A stretch of 64,000 bases of DNA from Candidatus Latescibacterota bacterium (GTDB lineage Bacteria; JAAXHH01): assembly GCA_022822725.1 (NCBI GenBank), contig JAJEAN010000007.1, positions 874,382-938,381 on the forward strand. Reading direction: 5' to 3'. The position numbers and the translations under genes are program-made. Under the pieces are notes generated by a model that was given only the letters and a program-made list of their open reading frames with translations, was not told where the DNA came from and did no database searches. Below, in pieces: positions 44,928 to 53,473 of the stretch (position 1 is the first letter of the stretch; each line of letters begins with the position of its first letter).

Positions 44928-45596
44928 ATGATTCGTCTTAAAGTATATGATGTGGGGCCTCCCTATCCCCTGCACGCCACCCCCGTTCTCTGGCTGGCCG
45001 ACGAGCAGGAAGAGCAGGTGCTGATACTGTTGATCGGCATCGCGGAAGCCTTCGCCATCAAGAGCCAGATCGACGCCGGCGAGGAAGCGCCGCCGCGGCC
45101 CATGACGCACGATCTGTTGAATTCGGTCTTCGAGCACTTCGATGCCGAGATCGAGTTCGTGCTCATCTCCGAACTGCGCGAGCAACAGTTCTACATCGCG
45201 GAAATACACGTGAAGGCTAACGGACAGTCCATGACTATCGACTCGAGACCCACGGACGCCATCGCCCTCGCCCTACGTGCCGACGCTCCGATCTACGTGG
45301 AGGAGGAAGTCATGCGTGCGGCCGGCAAGCGCATGCCAAAGAGCAAGGACGAAAACGGCGAGGACGCGCTCGCCGCGTCCATCGAGGAGCTGGAAGCCGA
45401 AGCGGGAGAGGAAGGCAAGGTGCCCGCGGCGCAGGTGGCCGCCGAGGAGTTGATGGAATCAGTGGAGTTCAAGCGACAGCCACGCACCCCCCTGGAAACG
45501 GCGCGGCAGAAACTCCAGGCAGCCATCGACGAGGAGCGGTACGAGGATGCCGCCCGTCTGCGCGACGAGATCAACCGCCTGGAACAAAGCGCCTGA
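44928..45596 (+). CDS. bifunctional-nuclease-family (DUF151) protein with UVR motif
   Basis: 222-residue protein. The N-terminal 135 residues match the BFN/DUF151 domain (WLADEQEEQVLILLIGIAEA, then the signature DSRPTDAIALALR). Plant and Thermotoga members were described as nucleases or stress factors. A linker leads to a C-terminal UVR motif (KLQAAIDEERYEDAARLRDEI, about 193-213). It is followed nine bases later by the ECF-type membrane gene. Together with the UVR protein at 41146 it suggests shared use of this adaptor helix pair. Confidence 0.85.
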   Translation: MIRLKVYDVGPPYPLHATPVLWLADEQEEQVLILLIGIAEAFAIKSQIDAGEEAPPRPMTHDLLNSVFEHFDAEIEFVLISELREQQFYIAEIHVKANGQSMTIDSRPTDAIALALRADAPIYVEEEVMRAAGKRMPKSKDENGEDALAASIEELEAEAGEEGKVPAAQVAAEELMESVEFKRQPRTPLETARQKLQAAIDEERYEDAARLRDEINRLEQSA

Positions 45597-45605
45597 AGGG
45601 GTAGC

Positions 45606-46424
45606 GTGCGAGAAGCCATCTCGATGTGGAAGTATACCAGGATGGTCGTCCTGGTAGCCCTGACGGCAGCCATGTATGCCGCCGTCCTGATCCCCTTCAA
45701 ACTCCTTCCCATAATACCTGGCATTACGGAACTCAGGCCGGCCAACGTATTACCGGTGATCTGTTCCCTCATGTTCGGGCCCGCCGGCGCGTGGGGCGCC
45801 GCCTTCGGCAACCTGATCGGCGACCTGATGGGCGGCACCTATGGACTGGGCAGCTATTTCGGAATGATCGGCAACTTCCTGTTCGGCTACATTCCCTACC
45901 GCATATGGCGCATGATTTCCAGCAAAGAGCCTGGTGCGTGGTCCCCGGCCATGCTGGCCCGGTACCTCTACGTAACGCTGCTGGCCAGCATCGCCTGCGG
46001 CGTGACGGTCGGCTGGGGGCTGGACATCCTGGGGCTCGTGCCCTTCCACGTGCTGGCGCCCCTGATTTCCATCAATAATTTCGTCACCGCGGCCATCCTC
46101 GGTCCGCTGCTGCTTCCCGTACTCTACAAACGGGTGAAACAGTGGGGCCTGCTCTATCACGACGTCATGAACCCCGCCGATCTCTCCAGGGGCCGGATGC
46201 CCCATGTCGCCCATGTGGTCCTGGTGGTGGCCCTCTTCGGCAGCCTGTACGCCGGGGTGTCCATCTCACTGGGCCTGAACGAAGAAGCGGCCCGGACGAT
46301 CCCCCTGCTGTTCGGCCTGGAAATCACCGCGCCTGAGAGCCTGCTCATGCCGGCGGGCGCCAGTGTCGGAATGGGACTGCTGCCCCTGATGGTCCTGCTA
46401 CTGATCGCCTGTTTGCTGATCTGA
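45606..46424 (+). CDS. ECF transporter S component/QueT-like membrane protein
   Basis: 272-residue membrane protein. The first 180 residues resemble QueT-like or other ECF substrate-binding components: RPANVLPVICSLMFGPAGAWGAAFGNLIGDLMGG is the typical small-residue-rich helix pair. A C-terminal extension adds two or three more helices. GTG start at 45606, with AAGGGG close upstream. No riboswitch was seen before it. ECF energising subunits are not in this window. Substrate could be a vitamin or queuosine precursor; unproven. Confidence 0.65.
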   Translation: MREAISMWKYTRMVVLVALTAAMYAAVLIPFKLLPIIPGITELRPANVLPVICSLMFGPAGAWGAAFGNLIGDLMGGTYGLGSYFGMIGNFLFGYIPYRIWRMISSKEPGAWSPAMLARYLYVTLLASIACGVTVGWGLDILGLVPFHVLAPLISINNFVTAAILGPLLLPVLYKRVKQWGLLYHDVMNPADLSRGRMPHVAHVVLVVALFGSLYAGVSISLGLNEEAARTIPLLFGLEITAPESLLMPAGASVGMGLLPLMVLLLIACLLI

Positions 46425-46487
46425 TACTATCCGGAAGGGCTGCGAGGCAACGCACCGATACCGCAAGGACGGGAGGGATACCTTGTC

Positions 46488-47792
46488 ATGAAGGTCGTCG
46501 ACGTAGAACGCATCGTGGTGGATGTGCCGTTCACTGAACGGCAGGCCCGCATAACCGAGCGCGAGGTCTACAACTGGTCGATCCTGGAACTTTGCCGGGT
46601 GACGACGGATACCGGACTGGACGGCTGGGGGGAAACGGTCATTCACTACACCTGGGAACGGGTTACCGACGACGCCGTGAACCGGGTCATCGGGAAGAGC
46701 CCGGCCGACGTGATGAACGACGACACGCTCGGCGCCGGACTGCAGATGGCCCTCTTCGACGTGGTGGGTAAATCGCTGGGCGTGCCCTGCTACAAGCTGC
46801 TGGGGAACAAGGTGCGGGATTGGTCGCCCATTTCCTGGTGGTCCATCGACGCCTCGCCCGCGGACTGGCTGGCCGAAGCCCGCGACGCGGTGGCCCAGGG
46901 TTATACCAGCTTCAAGATCAAGCAAAGGCCCTGGTGGGACATCTTCGCCCAGGTGGACGCCATCGCCACGGGCATCCCCGGTTCCTTCAAGCTGGACCTC
47001 GACGCCAATGCAACGATGCAGAACGCGGCCGCGGCCATGCCCGTCATGCAGAAGCTAGCCCGGCACGGGAACGTGGCCATGTTCGAATCCCCCATCCCGC
47101 AGACCGACATCCTGGGCAACCGCCAGCTGCGGCAGGTCATCCCCCGGCCCATCGCCATGCACTTCGGCTCGCCGCCCTACTTGACGGCCGTCCGCGAGGA
47201 GGTCTGCGACGGCTTCGTCATCTGCGCCGGGAAGTCCGAAGTGATGCGCCAGGGCCAGTTGAGCGCCGAGGTCAACATGCCCTTCTGGCTGCAGCTCGTG
47301 GGCAACGGGCTCACCACGACCTGGGCGGCCCATCTCGGTGCGGTGTTGACCCACGCCACCTGGCCGGCCATCACGTGCATCAACCTCTACAGCCACCACC
47401 TGCTGACCCAACCCGTCGAAGTCGTGGGCGGCTTCCACCGGGTGCCCGAGGAACCGGGCCTGGGTGTAACCGTGGACGAGGAAGCCGTGGAAAGGTGGAA
47501 AGTTTCGGAAGATACCGTGCAGGAGTTGAAGGAAAAGGGCGAACTCTACGCCAAGCCCGAACCGCGCCTGGTCAATTCGGTGGTCTACCCCGACGGCACC
47601 CGCATTCACATCGCGCCCATGAGCCGTGCATACGGCTTTTTCATCCAGGGCAACGGACCGGCCCACACGGACGGGGTCTGCCTCGAGATCCTGCGCGACG
47701 ACGGTTCAAAGGAATGGCAGGATCTCTACGAACGGGCCCTCGAGCATCCGGTGCGCTGCCGGGGCGAAACTACAGGAGACGGCATTTCATGA
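46488..47792 (+). CDS. enolase-superfamily (mandelate racemase/muconate lactonizing-like) enzyme
   Basis: 434-residue enolase-superfamily protein. The KxK base motif is K143-x-K145 (FKIKQRP). Metal ligands D172 (DLDAN) and E200 (FESPIP) are present. The position of the third acidic ligand, usually Glu or Asp, appears as H225 (IAMHFGSPP), and the second catalytic segment reads FVICAGKSEV. This points to an uncharacterised subgroup. The stop overlaps the uxuA start by four bases, so the two act together, probably on a sugar acid. Confidence 0.8.
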   Translation: MKVVDVERIVVDVPFTERQARITEREVYNWSILELCRVTTDTGLDGWGETVIHYTWERVTDDAVNRVIGKSPADVMNDDTLGAGLQMALFDVVGKSLGVPCYKLLGNKVRDWSPISWWSIDASPADWLAEARDAVAQGYTSFKIKQRPWWDIFAQVDAIATGIPGSFKLDLDANATMQNAAAAMPVMQKLARHGNVAMFESPIPQTDILGNRQLRQVIPRPIAMHFGSPPYLTAVREEVCDGFVICAGKSEVMRQGQLSAEVNMPFWLQLVGNGLTTTWAAHLGAVLTHATWPAITCINLYSHHLLTQPVEVVGGFHRVPEEPGLGVTVDEEAVERWKVSEDTVQELKEKGELYAKPEPRLVNSVVYPDGTRIHIAPMSRAYGFFIQGNGPAHTDGVCLEILRDDGSKEWQDLYERALEHPVRCRGETTGDGIS

Positions 47793-48760
47793 TTAAGATC
47801 GCTGAGATTCTCAGTACCGGCCGCAACACCCTCTGGGACCAGGTAAAGCAGATCGGCGTCGATCACGTGGTCACCAGCATGCCGCCGGCCGTGGGCAATG
47901 AAATGGGCTGGGAGTACATGCCCATGCTGCGGATGAAGAACGGCTTCAACGACGCCGGTTTCGACGTGGCCGTCATCGAAAGCGCACCGCCCATGCACCG
48001 CATCAAGCTGGGCGCAGAAGGCCGCGAGGAGGAGCTGGACAACGTCTGCACCTTCATCGAGAGCATGGGCCGCGTCGGCATCAAGACCTGGTGCTACAAC
48101 TGGATGGCTATCCTGAACTGGACCCGTACATCTTCTACGGTCCCGTCCCGGGGCGGCGCCTTCGTCACCGGCTACGACCACGCCATGATGAAGCACGCGC
48201 CGTTGACCGAAGCGGGCGAAGTATCCGAAGACCAGTTATGGGAGACCCTGCACGCATTCCTCGAGCGAGTCACGCCCGTCGCGGAACAGTACGGCGTGGA
48301 AATGGCCATGCATCCCGACGATCCGCCGCTTTCGCCGCTGCGGGGCATCGGACGGATCATGCGGTCGGTGGACAACTTCCAGAAGCTCCTGGACCTGGTG
48401 CCAAGTCCCATGAACGGGATCACCTTCTGCCAGGGAAACTTCGCCCTCATGACCGGCGACCAGCCAGCGGCCATCCGCCATTTCGGCGCGCAGCGCAAGA
48501 TCTTCTTCGTCCATTTCAGGGATGTGCGCGGGGACGTGGAGAACTACGTGGAGACCTTCCACGACGACGGTCCGACCGACATGATGGAATGCCTGCGCGC
48601 GTACCGCGATATAGGGTTCGAAGGCGTGCTGCGCCCGGACCACGTGCCGACCCTCGCCGGCGAGGACAACGACCATCCGGGGTACTCGGCCCTTTGCCGG
48701 CTGTACGCGGTCGGTTATATCAGGGGGTTGAGAGAGGCAGTCTACCGGGAAGATGGGTAG
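47789..48760 (+). CDS. uxuA: mannonate dehydratase-like protein
   Basis: 323-residue UxuA-type TIM-barrel dehydratase. The family converts D-mannonate to 2-keto-3-deoxygluconate in hexuronate catabolism. Characteristic motifs are MAMHPDDPP, FCQGNFALM, VHFRDVRG and VLRPDHVP, with the conserved Cys and metal-binding His/Asp. The start at 47789 shares ATGA with the upstream stop. The pairing with an enolase-superfamily enzyme suggests they handle the same or related aldonates. It is somewhat shorter than E. coli UxuA (about 394), in line with the short subgroup. Confidence 0.8.
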   Translation: MIKIAEILSTGRNTLWDQVKQIGVDHVVTSMPPAVGNEMGWEYMPMLRMKNGFNDAGFDVAVIESAPPMHRIKLGAEGREEELDNVCTFIESMGRVGIKTWCYNWMAILNWTRTSSTVPSRGGAFVTGYDHAMMKHAPLTEAGEVSEDQLWETLHAFLERVTPVAEQYGVEMAMHPDDPPLSPLRGIGRIMRSVDNFQKLLDLVPSPMNGITFCQGNFALMTGDQPAAIRHFGAQRKIFFVHFRDVRGDVENYVETFHDDGPTDMMECLRAYRDIGFEGVLRPDHVPTLAGEDNDHPGYSALCRLYAVGYIRGLREAVYREDG

Positions 48761-48838
48761 CGAGCGGCGGGAGCGTTGTTGGCGGCGGCCAGAATGAAAG
48801 CGGCGCCGGACTGCGCGTTGTGGCGGCAGCGGTGCCCG

Positions 48839-49309
48839 TCAGCCGTCAGGTTCAGGGTGGATCGAGTCGACCCAGTACACGTTCTCCGGCTTCTCCACCG
48901 GTTCGATGTCCAGATTGACCACGACCGGCTCCATGCCGCTTCTGCAAAGCACGCATTCCAGGGGTTCGTCGGTCCGGGCGTTGATCTCCTGGTGGGGCAC
49001 GAAGGGCGGCACGTAGATGAAGTCGCCCGGGCCCGCTTCCGCCACGAATTCCAGGCGCTCGCCCCAGCGCATCCTCGCCTTGCCCTTCACCACGTAGATC
49101 ACGCTTTCCAGCTCGCCGTGATGGTGCGCGCCGGTCTTCGCGTTCGGATGGATGGTCACCGTGCCCGCCCAGATCTTGCTCGCGCCGGTCCTTGCGTGAT
49201 TTATCGCCGCGGCCCGTGACATCCCCGGCGTTTGCGGGGTATTCGTGTCGAGCTGGTTCCCGGGGATGACCTTCACCCCGTCATCGCGCCATTTCGGGTC
49301 GTCATTCAT
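48839..49309 (-). CDS. cupin-domain protein
   Basis: 156-residue single-cupin protein. Motif 1 is HPNAKTGAHHHGELESVIYVVKG (His and Glu ligands), and motif 2 is PGDFIYVPPFVPHQ (His). The start overlaps the upstream lipoprotein stop by four bases; the longer open frame upstream runs through that gene. It could be a small isomerase, dioxygenase or ligand sensor. It is the last gene of the smpB operon. Confidence 0.8.
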   Translation of the reverse strand: MNDDPKWRDDGVKVIPGNQLDTNTPQTPGMSRAAAINHARTGASKIWAGTVTIHPNAKTGAHHHGELESVIYVVKGKARMRWGERLEFVAEAGPGDFIYVPPFVPHQEINARTDEPLECVLCRSGMEPVVVNLDIEPVEKPENVYWVDSIHPEPDG

Positions 49310-50253
49310 TCGTCCAGCCCCAGCTCCGCGCGCAATCCCACGTCCATCACGCTGTTCTTCGTCCAGTAGTCCAGCATCAGCCGTTTGTTGCGCACCGCCG
49401 TCGTGACGAGTTCCTTCGTCGTACCGTCCGCCGCGATCTCGACCTCCTCCCAGGATTCGATCTCGTGGGGGAAGTCCCGCCTGAACCGTATGGTCAGGGT
49501 CCGGTTGAGATCCGGGTAATAGACCAGGTTGTAGACCATGATTTCGGGCTCCCGGACATCCGGCATCAGGATGGCGGTGGCTTTGACGGTACGCCAAGCC
49601 GTATGGTCGAACCGTTGGTACACCGTACCCGGAATCATGGACACCTCGCCGGTCGGCAGGGCGTCCGGATTCAGACGGATGGTCGTCCAGATCTCATCCT
49701 CGGGGATGGCGTTTTCGAGTTCCGCGACCCGGTCGCCTTCGCTTTCGAAATAGGAGTACTGGTGCACGCGGTACCGGTCATCCTGAAGGTTCATCTGGAC
49801 GAAAGCGTGGCCGCACCATTCCTGCACGGACGTCGTGACCTTGAGCGTCCGTGGATGGCGGTCCCGGTCAACCGGCGAAAAGGCCGATGTCATGACCGTG
49901 TAGGGATATACGCCCGTGTTGAACTCACGCATGGCGTTGAGCTTGAGCACCTTGACGGCGTCGTCCCCGGCATCCTCGGGACGGTCCAGCTTGACCTGTT
50001 TCCGGGCCGAGAAATCCTCCGTCACGAATATGAGCACCGCGTCTCCGTCGTGGAGTTCGCCGTACCGGGCCTGCTTGAGATTATAGCTCGTAATCTCCGC
50101 CTTGCCCTGGTACCAGTAGTCACCGAACGTGACCGGCCTGTCCCGGGCGGCGTCCGTGCCATTCCCGCCCGGTCCGCACCCGCCGGTCAAACCGGCCAGC
50201 ACGCACAGCGCGGCCATGAGGCCAACCAGCAGTCTCAAGAAGTTCCGTTTCAT
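49306..50253 (-). CDS. conserved lipoprotein of unknown function
   Basis: 315-residue protein with an N-terminal signal helix ending in GLTGGC (C26), a lipobox-like site. The mature part is beta-rich: DYWYQGKAEITSYNLKQARYGE, VLKLNAMREFNTGVYPYTVMTS and EWCGHAFVQMNL. This looks like a conserved family seen in Bacteroidota-type genomes, where similar proteins have at times been mislabelled Maf. Function unknown. It overlaps its neighbours by four bases on both sides, a tightly packed operon. Confidence 0.65.
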   Translation of the reverse strand: MKRNFLRLLVGLMAALCVLAGLTGGCGPGGNGTDAARDRPVTFGDYWYQGKAEITSYNLKQARYGELHDGDAVLIFVTEDFSARKQVKLDRPEDAGDDAVKVLKLNAMREFNTGVYPYTVMTSAFSPVDRDRHPRTLKVTTSVQEWCGHAFVQMNLQDDRYRVHQYSYFESEGDRVAELENAIPEDEIWTTIRLNPDALPTGEVSMIPGTVYQRFDHTAWRTVKATAILMPDVREPEIMVYNLVYYPDLNRTLTIRFRRDFPHEIESWEEVEIAADGTTKELVTTAVRNKRLMLDYWTKNSVMDVGLRAELGLDE

Positions 50254-50807
50254 TGAATCACCTCGCTTTCCCCTGGGATTTCGGGAGAGTAGGCGAAGGG
50301 TCGCGATCCCAGCATCCGGATGCCGTAGACTGCCAGGGAGATCAGTCCCCAGGTGAGCCCGACGACCACGCCCGCGTCGACAATGCCGCGCCAGGGCTGG
50401 GGCAGGTACCGGATCAGGAAGATCAGGATCACGATCCCGATGGTCAGCGCCAGGATGTTTCTCCGGCGGCCCGGGTTGATGTGTATGTATCCGGCGAGGA
50501 ACAGCGGAGCCAGCGCGATCAGCACGGGACGCGGGTGATGATAGAGGTACCAGGCCCGGGCGACGACACGAGGAGAAAAATTGCGCTGAAAACCCTGGTA
50601 TCCCTCCGAATGTGCCATGAACGCCACCACGGCGGCCAGCGCCACCCAGTGGTACCAGTAAAATGGAAAGTTGTTGTATGCGTCGATCGTGACGGAGGAC
50701 AGCCTGACGATGGCGAACACCAGGACCGCACAGATAAAGGACAGGCCCCAGGTCAGGCCGATGATGGAGACCGTCGTGTTGTTTGGTCCGGCCTGACGCT
50801 CCGTCAT
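50250..50807 (-). CDS. small polytopic membrane protein
   Basis: 185-residue protein with five to six hydrophobic segments (about 14-34, 48-63, 92-106, 118-131 and 142-163). No family recognised. It overlaps smpB's stop and the lipoprotein start by four bases each, so it is co-translated with both. A role in envelope function is possible. Confidence 0.6.
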   Translation of the reverse strand: MTERQAGPNNTTVSIIGLTWGLSFICAVLVFAIVRLSSVTIDAYNNFPFYWYHWVALAAVVAFMAHSEGYQGFQRNFSPRVVARAWYLYHHPRPVLIALAPLFLAGYIHINPGRRRNILALTIGIVILIFLIRYLPQPWRGIVDAGVVVGLTWGLISLAVYGIRMLGSRPFAYSPEIPGESEVIQ

Positions 50808-51301
50808 GGACGCCCCTTCAACGTACGTTCCATGTCCCGCCGGGCGTCCCGTTCCATGATGGTCCGTCTGCGATCGTAATCCCGCTTGCCCCTGGCCAGG
50901 GCAATCTCCACCTTGGCGCGTCCCCGTTTGAAATAGACCCTTGTGGGGATGAGCGTGAGTCCCTTCTCCACGACCCGGCCGATGAGCTTGCGGATTTCCG
51001 CACGATGCAGCAGCAGCTTGCGCCGGCGGACTGGCTCGTGGTTGAAATGGCTCCCCTGTTCGTAACGGGAGACGTGTACGTTGTACAGGAATAGCTCGCC
51101 GTTATCGACCGCGGCGTAGCTGTCGGTCAGGTTGATCTTTCCCGCCCGCAGCGACTTCACTTCCGTGCCGGTCAGGACGATCCCCGCCTCCCAGAACTCC
51201 ATGAAATGGTAGTCGTGGCGTGCCTTCCGGTTCGTCACGATGACCTTGATGCCATCGGAACCGTTGGGTTCGGTGATTTGGCGTTCTGATGTCCTGGCCA
51301 T
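50804..51301 (-). CDS. smpB: SsrA-binding protein SmpB
   Basis: 165-residue SmpB, the tmRNA partner that rescues stalled ribosomes by trans-translation. Typical segments are [54 protein letters not shown] and the C-terminal basic tail [21 protein letters not shown] at 51301 with GAGGCAG upstream; the open frame beyond it is non-conserved. No tmRNA gene (ssrA) is seen here. It heads a four-gene operon. Confidence 0.95.
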   Translation of the reverse strand: MARTSERQITEPNGSDGIKVIVTNRKARHDYHFMEFWEAGIVLTGTEVKSLRAGKINLTDSYAAVDNGELFLYNVHVSRYEQGSHFNHEPVRRRKLLLHRAEIRKLIGRVVEKGLTLIPTRVYFKRGRAKVEIALARGKRDYDRRRTIMERDARRDMERTLKGRP

Positions 51302-51348
51302 GGCTGCCTCGAATCGGCACAACAATCCGGTTTCGCTGTCCGCCCTGC

Positions 51349-51377
51349 TTGACAATCGGCGGCTATCGGAATATATT
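51349..51377 (+). promoter_or_regulatory. strong sigma-70-type promoter for tRNA-Leu
   Basis: Perfect TTGACA at 51349-51354, a 17-base spacer, and TATATT at 51372-51377 (5 of 6). The tRNA 5' end is 33 bases downstream of the -10, which is typical for stable RNA genes. Confidence 0.75.
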
Positions 51378-51410
51378 ATCGTGGCTGTTTTATGACAAAT
51401 GGTATATGAT

Positions 51411-51494
51411 GCCGAAGTGGTGGAACTGGTAGACACGCTGTGTTCAGGGCGCAGTGGGCTTTTGCCCGTGAGAGTTCGAATCTCTCCTTCGGCA
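51411..51494 (+). tRNA. tRNA-Leu (CAG anticodon)
   Basis: 84-base class II tRNA. The acceptor GCCGAAG pairs with CTTCGGC, with A as the discriminator. The anticodon stem CTGTG/CGCAG encloses TTCAGGG, giving anticodon CAG for CUG codons. The long variable arm GGGC-TTTT-GCCC marks Leu/Ser/Tyr types. The T-arm GAGAG-TTCGAAT-CTCTC is intact. CCA is not encoded. Confidence 0.95.
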
Positions 51495-51508
51495 TTCCGG
51501 ACGGTGGA

Positions 51509-51535
51509 CCCGCATGTGTTTCATGTGGGTTTTTT
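51509..51535 (+). terminator. Rho-independent terminator of tRNA-Leu
   Basis: 8-bp stem (CCCGCATG with CATGTGGG, one G-T pair), loop TGTTT and six Ts. It starts 15 bases after the tRNA and ends the short transcript. Confidence 0.8.
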
Positions 51536-51547
51536 GTTGGGAACTGG

Positions 51548-51988
51548 CTATGGAGATGCGGGGCCCGTCTGTCTCCTGTCGCGAATCCAGTGGGCGTAGC
51601 GTTTCGGATCGATCCGTATAACATCGACCGGCTCGACCGGTTCACTGGAAGCCCACTGCCACGGATCGACCTGTTCGAAGGTAACAGGCGGCAGGACATA
51701 TACGTAACCTGGCCGGTCCAGGTCGAGCGTACCGACTTCGAGATCGATGCGAGGCTCAATGTCTTCGTGCAGGTCCTCGGGGCGCTCTATGCCGAGATCC
51801 ACACCGAAACTGAAGCCGCCACCTCCGATCGGCCTGATGGGCAGCGAAAAGGCGATGGCGATGTTCTTCAGGTGGGTGGCATAGACCGCGAGCAGTTGAT
51901 CTTCGTCCGGTCCCACGCCCCCCGCGGGCCTGGGTTCCAGTCGAGTGGTTTTTTCAGCGCTGCCGTGGTATAATACAGGTGGTTTCAT
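51548..51988 (-). CDS. conserved hypothetical protein with ART-like YHGS motif
   Basis: 146-residue protein. It begins PVLYHGSAEKTTRLEP, continues to LAVYATHLKNIAIAFS, and has a second half rich in Asp/Pro (GYVYVLPPVTFEQVDPW). The YHGS...VYAT...AF pattern recalls small ADP-ribosyltransferase-fold or related proteins that sit in toxin-antitoxin pairs, but no antitoxin is adjacent. It lies just downstream of a tRNA gene, a common insertion site for mobile DNA. Function unknown. Confidence 0.5.
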   Translation of the reverse strand: MKPPVLYHGSAEKTTRLEPRPAGGVGPDEDQLLAVYATHLKNIAIAFSLPIRPIGGGGFSFGVDLGIERPEDLHEDIEPRIDLEVGTLDLDRPGYVYVLPPVTFEQVDPWQWASSEPVEPVDVIRIDPKRYAHWIRDRRQTGPASP

Positions 51989-52058
51989 TTCGGTTCACAT
52001 CCCTCAAAATGAACACCGGTTGGTGTTACAGCTACAATATACAGGTACCTGAGTCTTC

Positions 52059-53096
52059 ATGGAACAATGGATTGAACATCTTCTGATCGGTTTGCCGAGT
52101 TCAGGGCTGTTGGTGATCATTGCCGTTGTACTATTCACTCTCGGCAAAGGCGCGGACCGGCTCGTTCATGAAGCGGTCATCCTGTCGAGCCGATGGGGTC
52201 TCAGCAAAGCGGTTATCGGTGCAACGATCGTCAGCATCGGCACGACGACCCCCGAGGCAGCAGTCTCCGTACTCTCGGCGCAACAAGGCGAACCGGGACT
52301 TGCGCTCGGTAACGCCGTCGGATCGATAATCTGCGACACCGGGCTGATCCTGGGATTGGCAGCCCTGATTGCCCCGCTTCCATTCGACCGCATTCTGGCC
52401 TCGCGACTGTCAAATGTGCAGTTGGGGGCCGGTATCCTCCTGGTAGCCGTCTGTCTGCCGTGGTCCTCTCCAGCGAGCGCTTTCACCGGTGGCGGCGTCC
52501 TGCCTCAACTGGCCGGTGTCGTCTTCGTTATTCTTCTCGCGCTGTATATCTGGAAGTCCATCCGCTGGGCGGGTTCGACACCGTCAGAAACCGATGGCAC
52601 TGCAGAAGCGGAGGGAGCGGGAACAGGCAATTACGGCACGCTCCTTAAACTCATCGGAGCGATCGCGATCATCGTCATCTCCGCGCAGATTCTGATTCCA
52701 GCCGTGAGTATCATGGCAGAACGCATTGGTGTACCGAAACACATCATCTCGGCGACCCTTGTTGCGTTCGGCACTTCGGTCCCGGAACTGGTGACGGCCA
52801 TCGCGGCGGTGCGGCGCAGACACGGTGAACTGGTCGTCGGAAATGTCATCGGTGCGGATATCCTGAATGTGCTTTTCGTCGCGGGTGTCTCCGCTTCCGT
52901 AACGCCGGGCGGCCTGCAGGCCGATGGACAGTTCTTCCAATTCCTGTTCCCCGCGATGCTGTTCGTACTCATCGTTTTCAGATTCGGAATCCACCTGTCT
53001 GTCGATCGATTGAAACGTCCCCTGGGGGTCGTGCTGGTATCCGCGTGGCTCTTCGTTACGATCCTGAGTTACGTGCTTTCCATTGAAATGCACTAG
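52059..53096 (+). CDS. Na+/Ca2+-exchanger (CaCA) family transporter
   Basis: 345-residue membrane protein of the cation/Ca exchanger superfamily. The two alpha-repeats are visible: GATIVSIGTTTPEAAVSV then GNAVGSIICDTGLILG, and SATLVAFGTSVPELVTAI then GNVIGADILNVLFVAG. Their acidic residues bind Ca or Na. About ten helices, and a charged loop near 170-190. It converges with the pyrophosphatase gene, sharing four bases. Confidence 0.85.
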   Translation: MEQWIEHLLIGLPSSGLLVIIAVVLFTLGKGADRLVHEAVILSSRWGLSKAVIGATIVSIGTTTPEAAVSVLSAQQGEPGLALGNAVGSIICDTGLILGLAALIAPLPFDRILASRLSNVQLGAGILLVAVCLPWSSPASAFTGGGVLPQLAGVVFVILLALYIWKSIRWAGSTPSETDGTAEAEGAGTGNYGTLLKLIGAIAIIVISAQILIPAVSIMAERIGVPKHIISATLVAFGTSVPELVTAIAAVRRRHGELVVGNVIGADILNVLFVAGVSASVTPGGLQADGQFFQFLFPAMLFVLIVFRFGIHLSVDRLKRPLGVVLVSAWLFVTILSYVLSIEMH

Positions 53097-53443
53097 GTGT
53101 GCCCTCCTCGCGATATGCAGGACTTGTGGTATCGTTCCTGAAACTCCGTGAGATCCCGAATCTGCTTGTCGGTAAAGTGTACGCCATCGGGAACCACCAC
53201 GAGCTTGTCGTCCGCATCATCCAATCTTCGGATCACCGCGATGCATCGGCCCCTGAATCGATCAACCGGCCTGTCCACGCCCAGTAGGTAGGCATCGAGT
53301 TCTTCGCCGTCCAACCCCGATACGCCCGGAACCAATCCGTAATTCACCGGGTAGATGAGATCATGTTCGGGATGTCGGGTACCCATTGGCCGATCGATAT
53401 CGATTTCGACGATTTTGCCGATGAACTCCCTGGAATCCATCAC
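53093..53443 (-). CDS. short inorganic pyrophosphatase-family protein
   Basis: 116-residue protein resembling the core of family I inorganic pyrophosphatase: VEIDIDRPMGTRHPEH, IYPVNYGLVPG, DGEELDAYLLGVD, RLDDADDKLVVVPDG. Typical enzymes have about 175 residues and a DGDPxD motif, so this belongs to a short diverged subgroup. It hydrolyses PPi or a related substrate, if active. No N-terminal strand beyond MMDSREF. Confidence 0.75.
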   Translation of the reverse strand: MMDSREFIGKIVEIDIDRPMGTRHPEHDLIYPVNYGLVPGVSGLDGEELDAYLLGVDRPVDRFRGRCIAVIRRLDDADDKLVVVPDGVHFTDKQIRDLTEFQERYHKSCISRGGHT

Positions 53444-53473
53444 AACCCCCTCTACGAAACGGGCCAGTGACCG

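Noticed and set aside
45560-45605. Riboswitch before the QueT-like gene
   Set aside because: Only nine bases separate it from the preceding gene, leaving no room for a leader.
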